NCBI GenBank assembly: GCA_913055915.1
Contig: CAJXKL010000003.1
Coordinates: 103,876-167,875 of the forward strand
Source of the DNA: an uncultured Candidatus Nemicrothrix sp.
Lineage (GTDB): Bacteria > Actinomycetota > Acidimicrobiia > Acidimicrobiales > MedAcidi-G1
Reading direction: 5' to 3'
DNA: 64,000 nucleotides
The stretch's first letter is position 1. Each line of letters opens with the position of its first letter. Below the pieces are notes generated by a model. It saw nothing but the letters and a program-made list of their open reading frames with translations, was not told the DNA's origin and did not search any database. Below are positions 8,631-18,075 of the stretch, one piece after another. The position numbers and the translations under genes were made by a program.

Positions 8631-9941
8631 GTGACCTCAGGTCAGATGCCCGACACGGTCGGCCTCCCAGCCGAGCCAAAGGCCGCCCTTCAAGTCGAGC
8701 GCCTCAGGGCCCTCGTCCGGCGCCTGACCACCTGTGACAATGCATTCTGGTCAGAACGCCTGTCAGGTGTCGACCCCGACTCGGTTACCTCGATCCAGGA
8801 CATACGGTCGCTGCCGTTCACCGTCAAGAAGGACCTCCGCGACACCTACCCCCTGGGAATGCTCACCACCCCCCTGGCCGACACCACGCGGCTCCACGCC
8901 AGCTCTGGCACCAGTGGCAAGCCGACGATCGTCGTGTACACACCCGGCGACCTCGCCACCTGGGCCGAGGTCAATGCCCGCTCGCTGGCCCTCGCAGGAG
9001 CACGGCCTTATGACATCCTCCACAACGGGTACGGGTACGGGCTGTTCACCGGCGGCCTGGGCCTCCACTACGGAGGAGAACGCCTGGGATGCACGGTTGT
9101 GCCCGTCTCGGGCGGCAACACGGCACTCCAGCTTCAACTCCTCAACGACCTTGGAAGCCGGGTCCTGTCGGCTACGCCATCGTTCTGCCTGATCCTGGCG
9201 GAACGGGCCCGAGAGCAGGGAATCCTCGACGACCTCAGCGTCGAAATCGGGATTCTGGGAGCCGAACCATGGTCCGAGGGAATGCGCACACGCATCCAGG
9301 ACGCATGGGGTGGGGGTTTTCGGGCCCTCGACTTGTACGGCCTCTCCGAGGTGATCGGCCCCGGAGTTGCAATGGAGGCCCCCGACGATCTGGGAGCACT
9401 AAACGTCTTCGACGACCACTTCCTCCCCGAGGTGGTGGACCCCGAATCCGGAGAGGCGGTGCCGAACGGTGAATGGGGTGAGTTGGTCCTGACAACGCTC
9501 ACCAAGCAGGCCATGCCCGTTCTCCGGTACCGCACCGGCGACATCACGAGGATTCTCCCGGACCCGGGGCCACCAGGCCGGCACTGGACCCGAATCGCCA
9601 GACTCACAGGGCGCTCTGACGACATGCTTGTGGTCCGCGGCATCAACGTGTACCCGCGAGAGATCGAGACGGTCCTGATGGACGACCCTGATGTCGGAGC
9701 CAACTACGCGATCGTCGTTGACCGCCGGGGCCCGATGGTCGAACTGCGGGTGAAGGCTGAACTCGGCGACTCCACAGCCGACACCCCGGAGGTGACCAGC
9801 AGACTCCAGAAGGTGCTCATGGACCGCCTCCGGGTCAGAACTCCGGTCGAGTTGGTACCCCCCGGTTCAATGCCCCGAACCGAGGCGGGAAAGGTGAAAC
9901 GGGTCTTCGAGCAGGTTGACGATGCGGATCCACTGGGCTGA
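8631..9941 (+). CDS. paaK: PaaK: phenylacetate-CoA ligase
   Basis: A 436-residue AMP-forming ligase of the PaaK size class. The phosphate-binding loop SSGTSGKPTIVVYT is near residue 90, DLYGLSEVIGPG near 235, YRTGDI near 300 and GINVYPREIE near 340. It activates phenylacetate (or a close arylacetate) to the CoA thioester, the first step of the pathway whose later steps are encoded upstream. The GTG start at 8631 is used; an in-frame ATG at 8646 is the alternative. The gene ends 14 bases from the convergent kinase gene. Confidence 0.92.
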   Translation: MTSGQMPDTVGLPAEPKAALQVERLRALVRRLTTCDNAFWSERLSGVDPDSVTSIQDIRSLPFTVKKDLRDTYPLGMLTTPLADTTRLHASSGTSGKPTIVVYTPGDLATWAEVNARSLALAGARPYDILHNGYGYGLFTGGLGLHYGGERLGCTVVPVSGGNTALQLQLLNDLGSRVLSATPSFCLILAERAREQGILDDLSVEIGILGAEPWSEGMRTRIQDAWGGGFRALDLYGLSEVIGPGVAMEAPDDLGALNVFDDHFLPEVVDPESGEAVPNGEWGELVLTTLTKQAMPVLRYRTGDITRILPDPGPPGRHWTRIARLTGRSDDMLVVRGINVYPREIETVLMDDPDVGANYAIVVDRRGPMVELRVKAELGDSTADTPEVTSRLQKVLMDRLRVRTPVELVPPGSMPRTEAGKVKRVFEQVDDADPLG

Positions 9942-9955
9942 TCGCCCAGTCGAGG

Positions 9956-11350
9956 TCAGGGTCGTGCCCGGCTGACCGCCTCCGCCCAGCGATCACGGTC
10001 GACCGGCCCACGGGGTCCGACGAGTTCAGCAGGCTGCCAGCCCTTCATGGCATCAGTCGGATCGGTTGCATCACCTGTGGCGACCCTCACCAGGGCCGCT
10101 GCGCCCAGGGCCGTCGCCTCCAGTTCGGAGGAGCGCTCCACCACAATCCCGGAGGCATCGGCAAGAGACTGTACAAAGGTCGGGTTGGCGCTCATCCCAC
10201 CATCCATGCGAACGGAGGTGGGTTTCGTGCCCGATGTCCGGGCAAGCACCTCGATCACGTCGGCACAGCAGTGCGCCACACCCTCGAGTACCGCCCGGCA
10301 GATCTCAGCCCGTCCGGTGCCCCGGGTGACGCCCAGCAGCGTTCCCCGTGCTCCATCGTCCCAGGTGGGGGTCCCCAGGCCTGAGAGTGCCGGAACGAAG
10401 ACCACGCCTCCGGAATCCTCACAGCCCGACGCCAGGGCATGGGACGACGCCACGTCGGGGACGACGCCCAGGTCGACCAGCCACGCCACCGCAGAACCGG
10501 CACTGAGCACAGCACCCTCGAGCATCCAGGCGACACCATCCGGGGTTGCCCAGGCCGGCATGGGGTAACACCCGTCTGCACCGGTGCCGGCAACGTCACC
10601 AGTGCACATATCAACCATTGCACCGGTGCCGGCAGTCAGCTTCGTCTGGCCGACACTGACACAACCCAGGCCGATGAGCGACGCCTGCTGGTCACCGGCC
10701 AGTGCGGAAATTGGTGGAGCACCGGGCAGCACGGATGCGGCCGTCACGACACCCGCCGACCCGACGACCTCCGGCAGGGAAGAGGCCGGGATAGACAGGC
10801 AATCCAACAGGGCCACATCCCATGAACCGTCGAGAGCCAGAAGGCCTGTTGCCGCGGCGTTAGTCAGGTCCGTGACGTGTGCCTTCCCGCATGTCAGCAC
10901 CCATGCCAGCCAGGAGTCGACGGTGCCGAGACAGAGATCAGCCCTGCCTGTGGCCCGACTCTCCCCCATCAGCCACTCGAACTTCGTCGCCGACTGGTTT
11001 GGCGCCACGGGAACACCCTCGGCCCGGAGTTCACCGCACCGGGCCACTGTGCGCAGGTCCTGCCAACCGATGCCCGGTCCGACCGGTTGCCCGGTGGAAC
11101 GGTCCCATGCAACCGCCGACGCCCGCTGGCTGGCAATGCCAACGCCATCCACCGGACCGTGGCGTTCGAGCACCTCGGTGGCCATGCCCATCACCGCCTC
11201 AGCCAACACCAGGGCATCGAACTCGACCAGGCCGGGCGCCGGGTTGGCGGGCGGCAGGCTCAGCCTCTCCTCTCCGACAGGTCGACCATCGCCATCGACG
11301 GCTACGCAGCGGACGGTGGTCGTGCCCGCATCGACGGCCAGAACGGTCAC
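9956..11350 (-). CDS. FGGY-family carbohydrate kinase, glycerol-kinase-like by context
   Basis: A 464-residue two-lobed sugar kinase. The N-terminal ATP-site motif is VDAGTTTVR (residues 6-14), the middle has GDQQASLIGLG and LTAGTGAMVDM, and the C-terminal signature is MDGGMSANPTFVQSLAD. FGGY kinases phosphorylate glycerol or pentoses, and family membership alone does not fix the substrate. The gene is last in an operon with an alkylglycerone-phosphate-synthase-like flavoprotein and GlpD, so glycerol (giving glycerol 3-phosphate) is the best guess. Its GTG start overlaps the flavoprotein stop by four bases. Confidence 0.8.
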   Translation of the reverse strand: MTVLAVDAGTTTVRCVAVDGDGRPVGEERLSLPPANPAPGLVEFDALVLAEAVMGMATEVLERHGPVDGVGIASQRASAVAWDRSTGQPVGPGIGWQDLRTVARCGELRAEGVPVAPNQSATKFEWLMGESRATGRADLCLGTVDSWLAWVLTCGKAHVTDLTNAAATGLLALDGSWDVALLDCLSIPASSLPEVVGSAGVVTAASVLPGAPPISALAGDQQASLIGLGCVSVGQTKLTAGTGAMVDMCTGDVAGTGADGCYPMPAWATPDGVAWMLEGAVLSAGSAVAWLVDLGVVPDVASSHALASGCEDSGGVVFVPALSGLGTPTWDDGARGTLLGVTRGTGRAEICRAVLEGVAHCCADVIEVLARTSGTKPTSVRMDGGMSANPTFVQSLADASGIVVERSSELEATALGAAALVRVATGDATDPTDAMKGWQPAELVGPRGPVDRDRWAEAVSRARP

Positions 11351-12846
11351 GGCCAGGAGACCTCCCCAAACCTGTCGGGCAGGCCCATCTTTCCTGGATT
11401 GAGTATCCCCTGCGGATCCAGGGCCTCCTTCAGGGCGACCATCACCTCGAACCCGGAACCGAGCGCCTCAGCCATGAACCTGGCCCGGTTGAGGCCAACC
11501 CCATGGTGGTGGCTGAGCGAGGCGCCGACTGAAAGCGCGGCCCGTGTGGCGACGTCCCACGCAGCCACGTACCAGGCCTCACGGATCGTGGGGTCCTCGG
11601 GCCGAGCGGCAAACGTGAAGTAGAGGCAGGCACCGTCGCTATAGGCGTGGGACTGGTGGGCTGACACGACCCTCACGCCGTCCATGGCCCCGACGGCATC
11701 AAGTACCGACCCGTAGCAGGAATCGAGGTTGCTCCACGAAACCGTGACCTCCATCGTGTCGAACACAAACCCCTTCTTCGTGATGGCAGCCAGACCGGCG
11801 ACATCGTTTCGGTCCGCCCACCACTGCTCCACCAGCCCGGAGTCCAGTGGATCGGCGGTGGAACACTCCTCAGCGACCACCGACATGTCGGCCTCGACCA
11901 GGTGGGCGTCGCCCTCATCCAGAACCAGGAGGACGTGCGCATCACCTGTGTCGAAGCGCGGTGCCGCCTCGGTGGAGTCGTAGACACGTAGCGCTGCGGG
12001 AGTGGCCCCCCGCTGCATGATCCGCCTGCATGCATCGTTGGCCGCTCCGAAGCTCTCGAACCCGAAGGCCGAAGTCGACCTGACCTGCGGTTGGTGGTGG
12101 AGGCGCAGCCAGGCCCTGGTGATGATGCCGAGGGTTCCCTCGGAGCCGACGAAGACCTGGGTCAGGTCCGGCCCCGCGGCAGCACGGGCGTGCCCACCGG
12201 TGATCACGACGCTGCCGTCGGCCATGACGACCTCGATCCCGACTACGAGGTCCTCGATCTTGCCGTACCGGTTCGAGAGTTGTCCGGCTCCGCGACAGGC
12301 CAGCCAACCACCGACGGTCGAGAGCGAGATCGACTGTGGCCAGTGGCCGACCGTGAGCCCAATCTCGGCCAGTTCCCCCTCCAGCACGTCGCCGAAGGTC
12401 CCCGCAGCCACCTCAACCACCATCGAGTCACTGTCAACCACCGATATCCCCGCCATGCCAGTCAGGTCCAGGAGGATCCCGCCGTGCACAGGCACACTGG
12501 ATCCCAGAACCCCCGAGCGGCCTCCAGCTGCCGTTACGGGCACGCCGTGGCTACTACAGGCCGCCACCACGGCTGCCACCTCTGCGGTCGTCTTCGGCCT
12601 GGCGGCCGCTCCGGCGATGGCGGGAGCCAGGCCCTCCAGCGCCCAGATCTGTGCAAGCGGCCACCAGTCACGGCTGGCCTCGACACGGTCACCCAGGGAA
12701 CAGAGGACCTCAACTCCCTGGGCCTCCAGGTGGCTGAGCAGTTCGGCTGGGACCTCCACCTGGGATGCGAGGAGCCTCACCTCCAGGTCGGTCGGATCAA
12801 CGCTCCAGTCGATCGGGGGCGTTGGGCCGACAGCCTCGATATCCAT
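11347..12846 (-). CDS. FAD-binding oxidase related to alkylglycerone-phosphate synthase
   Basis: 499 residues with a vanillyl-alcohol-oxidase-type FAD domain: PVTAAGGRSG, then the pyrophosphate region WPQSISLSTVGGW. The C-terminus has two hallmarks of alkyldihydroxyacetonephosphate synthases, YSDGACLYFTF and the triple-histidine motif SHHHGVGLNR, and ends with LDPQGILNPGKMG. In eukaryotes this enzyme swaps the acyl chain of acyl-DHAP for a fatty alcohol to make ether lipids. Bacterial relatives are poorly characterised and may instead be glycerol- or hydroxyacid-type oxidases. It lies 12 bases after glpD and overlaps the kinase. Confidence 0.82.
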   Translation of the reverse strand: MDIEAVGPTPPIDWSVDPTDLEVRLLASQVEVPAELLSHLEAQGVEVLCSLGDRVEASRDWWPLAQIWALEGLAPAIAGAAARPKTTAEVAAVVAACSSHGVPVTAAGGRSGVLGSSVPVHGGILLDLTGMAGISVVDSDSMVVEVAAGTFGDVLEGELAEIGLTVGHWPQSISLSTVGGWLACRGAGQLSNRYGKIEDLVVGIEVVMADGSVVITGGHARAAAGPDLTQVFVGSEGTLGIITRAWLRLHHQPQVRSTSAFGFESFGAANDACRRIMQRGATPAALRVYDSTEAAPRFDTGDAHVLLVLDEGDAHLVEADMSVVAEECSTADPLDSGLVEQWWADRNDVAGLAAITKKGFVFDTMEVTVSWSNLDSCYGSVLDAVGAMDGVRVVSAHQSHAYSDGACLYFTFAARPEDPTIREAWYVAAWDVATRAALSVGASLSHHHGVGLNRARFMAEALGSGFEVMVALKEALDPQGILNPGKMGLPDRFGEVSWP

Positions 12847-12858
12847 CTACTCCTCCGT

Positions 12859-14472
12859 TCACAAACCCTGTCGGGCTTCATCCTCAGCCGCCACGAGCGC
12901 CTCAAACGCATCGATCTCAGCCTGCCTGCGCTGGCTGCTCCACCCGGCCTCCCGGCCAACCAGGTCGGCGACCAACCCGACCGCTTCGAGCGTCGCAGCA
13001 CTGTCCTCGAGGCGGGCCCGGGTCCTACGGGACAGGACGTCGTCGAGCGTCTGTGCCATCTCGTACCTGACCGCGTAGGCGGCCTCTGCACGACAGTACG
13101 CCAGGCCGTGCACCAGCGGCTCCGCCAAGGTCGCATCCTCGTTGACAAGGGCACTCACCTCTCCGGCCTCCGATCCGTAGCGGCCCGCCAGATGCGGTCC
13201 GGGTCGCCCCTGTACTCCGGCATCAGCTCGTGAACCTGCGCCACGTAGGCGCAGTCGGCGCGTCCTGCAACGCCGGGATTCGCCTCTGTGTGCCAGTACC
13301 GCATCCACGGCTTCAGCCGCCATGCGACGGTAGGTGGTGAGCTTTCCACCGGTCACCGTCACCACTCCTGTTCCATCGCCCTCCACCACGTGGTGCCTCG
13401 ACAGATCGGCGGTGCGACCCGTATCGGTGGGTGTCACAAGCGGGCGCAACCCGGCCCAGGTTCCAACCACGTCGTCGACCGTCAGGTCGGCATCGGTCAT
13501 GGCGTTCACGGCATTCAGCAGGTAGGCGACGTCCTCTGACCGGCACAGGGGCTCATCAAGGTCGCCGTCATGGTCGGTGTCCGTCGTTCCAATGTAGGTG
13601 TGGTCATCCCTCCAAGGAAGCACGAACACGCTCCGCTTGTCTCCCCTGACAGGCAGGAGGACGGCCAGGTCCACCTCCAGGCGGTCGCGTGGCACGGTCA
13701 CGTGCACGCCCTTGGCTGGACGTATCTTCAGGTCGCTGTCAACTCCGGTGATTGCCTGGACACCATCTGCCCAGACCCCACAGGCGTTCACTACCGCCCC
13801 GCATGCCACCTGGACCTCGCGACCATCGGCCTCGACGGTCGCGCCAACGACCTGGCCACCCTTTCGGGTCACCCCGGTCAGGGCCGTGTAGGTGGCGACC
13901 ACTGCACCGTGGTCGAGGGCGGCGGTTCGGGCGATGGCCAGGGTCAGCCTGGCGTCATCAGCCCATGCGTCGAAGTAGAGGTACCCCGAGGCGACAATGT
14001 CGCTCCTGATCCCCGGTAGGTGCCCGATCACCTCCTCTGCCCTGAGGCGCCGGTGCCTACGCCCGATCCGCAGCCCACCGGTCAGGTCGTACTGCCACAT
14101 GGCCAGGCCGAGGCCGAAGGCGATGCGCCGGTCGACAACCCCACCCTTCTTCAGAATCGGGATGACGAACGGCAGGACCGACACCAGGTGTGACGCGTTG
14201 CGGAACAGGCGCTGACGCTCAGCCAAGGCCTGGTAGACCAGGCCGAACTCCCCGTGCTGCAGGTACCTGAGGCCGCCGTGGACCATCTTGGACGACCGGG
14301 ACGACGTGCCAACAGCAAGGTCGCCCTTGTCGATGAGGGCTACCGACAACCCCCGCGACGCTGCATCCAGCGCCACACCGGCACCGGTGATGCCGCCACC
14401 AACGACCAGGACGTCGAACCGCTGGGATCCCAGGCGCTCAACCGATTCCTCCCGCCGAAAGGACGGCCTCAA
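12859..14472 (-). CDS. glpD: Aerobic glycerol-3-phosphate dehydrogenase GlpD
   Basis: A 537-residue FAD enzyme that oxidises glycerol 3-phosphate to DHAP and passes electrons to the quinone pool at the membrane. The dinucleotide motif GGGITGAG is near residue 25, the family signature SSRSSKMVHGGLRYLQHGEFG follows near 58, and a C-terminal helical domain is present. The start is TTG; GGAGGA lies about nine bases upstream. A three-codon ATG frame (Met-Gly-Arg-stop) ends on the TTG, which may help reinitiation. First gene of the glp-like operon. Confidence 0.93.
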   Translation of the reverse strand: MRPSFRREESVERLGSQRFDVLVVGGGITGAGVALDAASRGLSVALIDKGDLAVGTSSRSSKMVHGGLRYLQHGEFGLVYQALAERQRLFRNASHLVSVLPFVIPILKKGGVVDRRIAFGLGLAMWQYDLTGGLRIGRRHRRLRAEEVIGHLPGIRSDIVASGYLYFDAWADDARLTLAIARTAALDHGAVVATYTALTGVTRKGGQVVGATVEADGREVQVACGAVVNACGVWADGVQAITGVDSDLKIRPAKGVHVTVPRDRLEVDLAVLLPVRGDKRSVFVLPWRDDHTYIGTTDTDHDGDLDEPLCRSEDVAYLLNAVNAMTDADLTVDDVVGTWAGLRPLVTPTDTGRTADLSRHHVVEGDGTGVVTVTGGKLTTYRRMAAEAVDAVLAHRGESRRCRTRRLRLRGAGSRADAGVQGRPGPHLAGRYGSEAGEVSALVNEDATLAEPLVHGLAYCRAEAAYAVRYEMAQTLDDVLSRRTRARLEDSAATLEAVGLVADLVGREAGWSSQRRQAEIDAFEALVAAEDEARQGL

Positions 14473-14520
14473 CGGCCCATTCCTCCGGGGGGCTGGGTAG
14501 ATGTCACCGGGCCTGTGCTG

Positions 14521-15627
14521 CTATTCGCCGCCGTCACTACCCGGGCGACCACCGAGCAGGTCCGAGCGAACGTCGACCGTCGGACCGCTGGTGGTTCCAT
14601 CACCTTGATCCTGTCTGATCCACACGGTCCGCTGCGGAAATGGAATCTCGATGCCGTTCTCGTCAAAGGCCCTCTTGAGGCGGGCCCGCAGCAGGCGGCC
14701 GGTGGCCCACTGCTCACCCGGTTCGGTCTTGACGGCCAGCCGAATTGAGATGGCGTCGGCTCCAAAGCCCTGAACGCCCCATATCTCGGGCTCCTCGAGG
14801 ATCGTGGTCGACTCACGCTTCTCGCGCCAGACCTCGTCGGCTACGTCCTTAATGACGCTGGCCGCCAGGTCGATGTCGGTGTCGTAGGCCACATCGACGT
14901 CGAGAACCGTTCGGGCCCAGAGTTGCGACGAGTTGCCGACGCGTCGAATCTCACCGTTGGGGATCACCCATACCACGCCCTCGACATCACGCAGGACAGT
15001 CGTACGCAGGCTCACGCGCTCAACCGTGCCGGATGCGGCTCCCACGTCCACGTAGTCGCCCACCCCGTACTGGTCCTCGACGACGATGAAGATCCCCGCG
15101 ATGAAGTCGGCCACAAGCGACTGTGCCCCGAAGCCGACCGCCAGGCCGACAATTCCGGCACCGGCAATGAGCGGTGCCAGGTCAAAGCCAATCTCCCCGA
15201 GTGCGAGCATCATCGCCATCAGGTACACCACCGCTCCCGCGATGCTTCGCAGCACGGCGCCCAGCGTCAGGGCCCGCTGACGCGACCTCTCCGCCTGCTC
15301 GTGGATTCTCTGCAACTTGCCGCGCGCCCGCCTGCCCAGGCGGGCCACCATGGCATCGGATTCGACCTCGTCCTCCTGTTTGGTGCGAGATGCGATAAGG
15401 CGATCGACCATCCGGTCGATTGTCTGCTTGACCAGACGGTTCACGATTATCGCACCGACCAGGATGATGGCGATCTTGAGGGGGCGCTCCACGAGCCATC
15501 CCGCTATCTCAGACACTGCCTCGTTGCCCGTAGCGTCCCAGACCGCCTCACAGATCAACCCGGGGCTGTCACCGCAGGCATCGGTCAGGCCTGGTCCAGC
15601 AGCCTGAGCCAGTAGTTCAATTGCCAT
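14521..15627 (-). CDS. Small-conductance mechanosensitive channel, MscS family
   Basis: About 368 residues. The N-terminal segment holds membrane helices, including PLKIAIILVGAIIVNRLV. A charged cytosolic loop follows, then the pore-lining MscS core (LAPLIAGAGIVGLAVGFGAQSLVADFIAGI) and the beta domain (VGDYVDVGAASGTVERVSLRTT). It releases osmolytes on hypo-osmotic shock. The ATG at 15627 is preferred because GGAGGTG lies about seven bases before it; an upstream start at 15663 would add a polar 12-residue leader. Ends in a glycine-rich acidic tail. Confidence 0.9.
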   Translation of the reverse strand: MAIELLAQAAGPGLTDACGDSPGLICEAVWDATGNEAVSEIAGWLVERPLKIAIILVGAIIVNRLVKQTIDRMVDRLIASRTKQEDEVESDAMVARLGRRARGKLQRIHEQAERSRQRALTLGAVLRSIAGAVVYLMAMMLALGEIGFDLAPLIAGAGIVGLAVGFGAQSLVADFIAGIFIVVEDQYGVGDYVDVGAASGTVERVSLRTTVLRDVEGVVWVIPNGEIRRVGNSSQLWARTVLDVDVAYDTDIDLAASVIKDVADEVWREKRESTTILEEPEIWGVQGFGADAISIRLAVKTEPGEQWATGRLLRARLKRAFDENGIEIPFPQRTVWIRQDQGDGTTSGPTVDVRSDLLGGRPGSDGGE

Positions 15628-15723
15628 CACCGTCACCTCCAGTCCGGGACGGTAGTCCACCAACCGGTCAACGGCTCATCCCTACCCGCTGGAAGCCTCG
15701 GTCAGGAACCCCTGGGAACTGGT

Positions 15724-15942
15724 TCAGGCCACCAGGGTCACAAGCGCCCAGATCGATACGGCCGAACCCAGGATGATGTAGATGAGGCTCCGCCAGAGTG
15801 GTGGCCTCTCGAGGCCACCGGAGGCCTCTCCACTCTGGCCGCTACCGGTGGGCGGTCTGATCAGAGCAGCCATGTTACCGACGGCCATTGCACCGCCCAG
15901 GGCCAACAGCAGCCATGCCAGGAGATCCTCGCCCAGGAACAC
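15724..15942 (-). CDS. Small two-helix membrane protein of unknown function
   Basis: 72 residues from a GTG start. One hydrophobic helix lies near the N-terminus (LLAWLLLALGGAMAVGNMAALI) and one at the C-terminus (YIILGSAVSIWALVTLV), joined by a Gly/Ser-rich loop. No family recognised. It begins eight bases after the dnaB stop on the same strand, so it is probably a passenger of that transcript. No clear Shine-Dalgarno. Confidence 0.55.
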   Translation of the reverse strand: MFLGEDLLAWLLLALGGAMAVGNMAALIRPPTGSGQSGEASGGLERPPLWRSLIYIILGSAVSIWALVTLVA

Positions 15943-15950
15943 CGGCCTGC

Positions 15951-17462
15951 TCAGCCCAGTCGGGGCATGTTGGCGAAGCGCGTGTAGTGGGGCAGGAAGG
16001 CCAGACGGACAGTGCCGGTGGGCCCGTTGCGGTTCTTGCTAACAATTATCTCCGCCGTGCCCATATCGGGGCTTTCCGTGTTGTAGACCTCGTCGCGGTA
16101 GATGAATATGACGACGTCGGCGTCCTGCTCGATTGAGCCTGACTCCCTCAGGTCGGCGAGCAGCGGTCGCTTGTCCTGCCTGGTCTCGAGCCCACGCGAG
16201 AGCTGTGACAAGCCCACCACGGGGGTCTCCAGTTCCCTCGCCAGGATCTTGAGGCCCCGGCTGATCTCGGATACCTCCACCTGGCGGCTCTCGGCGGTCG
16301 ACCTGCCGGTCATGAGCTGCAGGTAGTCAACGACGATGACCCCCAACTTGCCGATCCGGCTCTTGAGGCGCCGGGCCTTGGCCCTGATCTCCATTACCGA
16401 GATGTTGGGGTTGTCGTCTATCCAGATGGGCGCCTCAGCGAGCTTCCCGATTCCGTGGTTAATCCGTGACCAGTCGTCTGGGGTCAACTCGGCATTCCGG
16501 ATGTGCTTGGAGTCGACCCGTGCCTCGGCGCAGAGGATCCGCTGGCTCAACTCAAGTTGGCTCATCTCGAGCGAGAAGAGCAGGACTGGCAGGTCGGACT
16601 CGACCCCGATGTGTGCCGCCAGGCCTAGGGCAAATGAGGTCTTGCCCATTGACGGCCGACCGCCCACGATGATGAGGGAGTTGTCCTGGAGACCTGAGAT
16701 AAGGTTGTCGAGGTCCTTGTAGCCGGTTTCGGTTCCAGTGATTCCGGCGCCCTGTTCAAAGAGGGTTTCAAGGCGGTCCAGGTTTGTGTCGAGAAGTTCA
16801 CGGATGACCGCCATGGAGTCCGTGACCCGGCCCTGACCGACCTGGAAGACGAGGTTCTCGGCCTCGTCGACAGCCTTGATTACATCGTCGGGCCTGCCGT
16901 AGCCGATCTCGGCGATCTCGTTGGCAGCACCGATGAGTCCCCTGAGGGTTGCATGCTCGTGGATGATTCGGGCGTACTTGGGTGCGCTCGAGGTGGCGGG
17001 TGTGGAGGCCTGGAGTTCAAGCAGCAGCCCGGGGCCACCGAGGCTCGCCAACAGGTCGGCCCGGCTGAGTGCCTCGGCAACGGTTACCGGATCAACGGGC
17101 TCACCGGCCGCGTAGAGCCCACAGATGGCATCGAACACGTGGGCATGGGAAGGCTTGTAGAAGTGCTCGACCGATACGACCTCGAGGGCATCGGCGATGG
17201 CGTCACGCGACAGGAGCATCGCCCCCAGCAGGGAGGCCTCGGCCTCTATGTTCTGAGGTGGAACACGAAGCGTGGACCTACGGCCACCGACCCGACCTCT
17301 TGACGCGGCGGGTGGTCCGCTACCGGCCTCAGCCCTGTCGTAGCTGTCGAGGTCGTCTGGCGGTTCATCGGCCAACGGAGGAGCATTGTTGCCGGACGCG
17401 GGAGATGGCCCTGTGAGCGGGTCTGTCGAACTGTCGATCTCGTCGTCGTGAGCGCTCACCAT
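15951..17462 (-). CDS. dnaB: Replicative DNA helicase DnaB
   Basis: A 503-residue hexameric helicase that unwinds the replication fork. About 70 residues of charged, probably disordered N-terminus precede the helical N-domain, which starts near VPPQNIEAEASLLGAML. The RecA-like motor has the Walker A GRPSMGKTSFALG, the Walker B region VVDYLQLMTG, and LSQLSRGLETR. It is intact, with no intein at the usual P-loop site. The gene lies downstream of rplI on the minus strand, the common rpsF-ssb-rpsR-rplI-dnaB order, with a 166-base gap that holds nothing recognised. Confidence 0.97.
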   Translation of the reverse strand: MVSAHDDEIDSSTDPLTGPSPASGNNAPPLADEPPDDLDSYDRAEAGSGPPAASRGRVGGRRSTLRVPPQNIEAEASLLGAMLLSRDAIADALEVVSVEHFYKPSHAHVFDAICGLYAAGEPVDPVTVAEALSRADLLASLGGPGLLLELQASTPATSSAPKYARIIHEHATLRGLIGAANEIAEIGYGRPDDVIKAVDEAENLVFQVGQGRVTDSMAVIRELLDTNLDRLETLFEQGAGITGTETGYKDLDNLISGLQDNSLIIVGGRPSMGKTSFALGLAAHIGVESDLPVLLFSLEMSQLELSQRILCAEARVDSKHIRNAELTPDDWSRINHGIGKLAEAPIWIDDNPNISVMEIRAKARRLKSRIGKLGVIVVDYLQLMTGRSTAESRQVEVSEISRGLKILARELETPVVGLSQLSRGLETRQDKRPLLADLRESGSIEQDADVVIFIYRDEVYNTESPDMGTAEIIVSKNRNGPTGTVRLAFLPHYTRFANMPRLG

Positions 17463-17628
17463 GAGGTCCCCGTCTGTTCAGCACACATCGTCACCAAGTG
17501 TGCCCGGACGACCCTGTGGGTTGCTAGGGGAAAACCACTGCATACCCGTGGAAAACCCGAAGTCTCCCGGGGGATCGTTCTGTGGACCACGGTCATCATC
17601 TGGGGACAAACGACCATCGCACACGGGT

Positions 17629-18075
17629 TCAGTCGGCGGCCTCTACCTCGACACCGACCGGAACCGCCACCTCGGGGTGGATCTGAACGGTGAACTGGTG
17701 GAGACCCACGTCCTTAACCGTTTCACCCAGTACATGGGTGCGATCGGTCTCGAGCCCGGCCTGCGCAGCCAGGGCATCTGCCACCTCGGCTGCCCCGACT
17801 GAACCGAACAGTCGGCCCTCGTCGGATGCCTTGGCCGAAATGTGCAGGACCAGGCCGGCAATGCGACCAGCCACGATCTCGGCGTCGGCCCGTTCTGCAA
17901 CAGACTTCATCTCGCGCTTGCGCTGCATCGTCTGGGCCTGGGCTGCGATACCGGCGTTGGCAGCGACGGCCAGGCCGTGGGGCACGAGGTAGTTCCGTGC
18001 GTAACCGCGTGCCACCTCGACGATGTCGCCGGTACGGCCGAGGCCGTCGACGTCGCTTCTGAGAAGGACCTTCAC
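17629..18075 (-). CDS. rplI: 50S ribosomal protein L9
   Basis: 148 residues, normal for L9. The N-terminal RNA-binding domain is VLLRSDVDGLGRTGDIVEVARGYARNYLVP, followed by the long connecting helix and a C-terminal domain. The GTG start overlaps the rpsR stop (GTGA), the last step in a chain of overlaps through rpsF-ssb-rpsR-rplI. Confidence 0.96.
   Translation of the reverse strand: MKVLLRSDVDGLGRTGDIVEVARGYARNYLVPHGLAVAANAGIAAQAQTMQRKREMKSVAERADAEIVAGRIAGLVLHISAKASDEGRLFGSVGAAEVADALAAQAGLETDRTHVLGETVKDVGLHQFTVQIHPEVAVPVGVEVEAAD

Noticed and set aside
12091..13233. Long plus-strand open frames opposite the glp-like genes
   Set aside because: Shadow frames of the flavoprotein and GlpD genes, which have strong motif support.
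15803..15822. Strong hairpin GGTGGCCTC/GAGGCCACC
   Set aside because: It lies inside the small membrane protein frame, encodes ordinary residues there, and lacks a T-run; no regulatory role can be supported.
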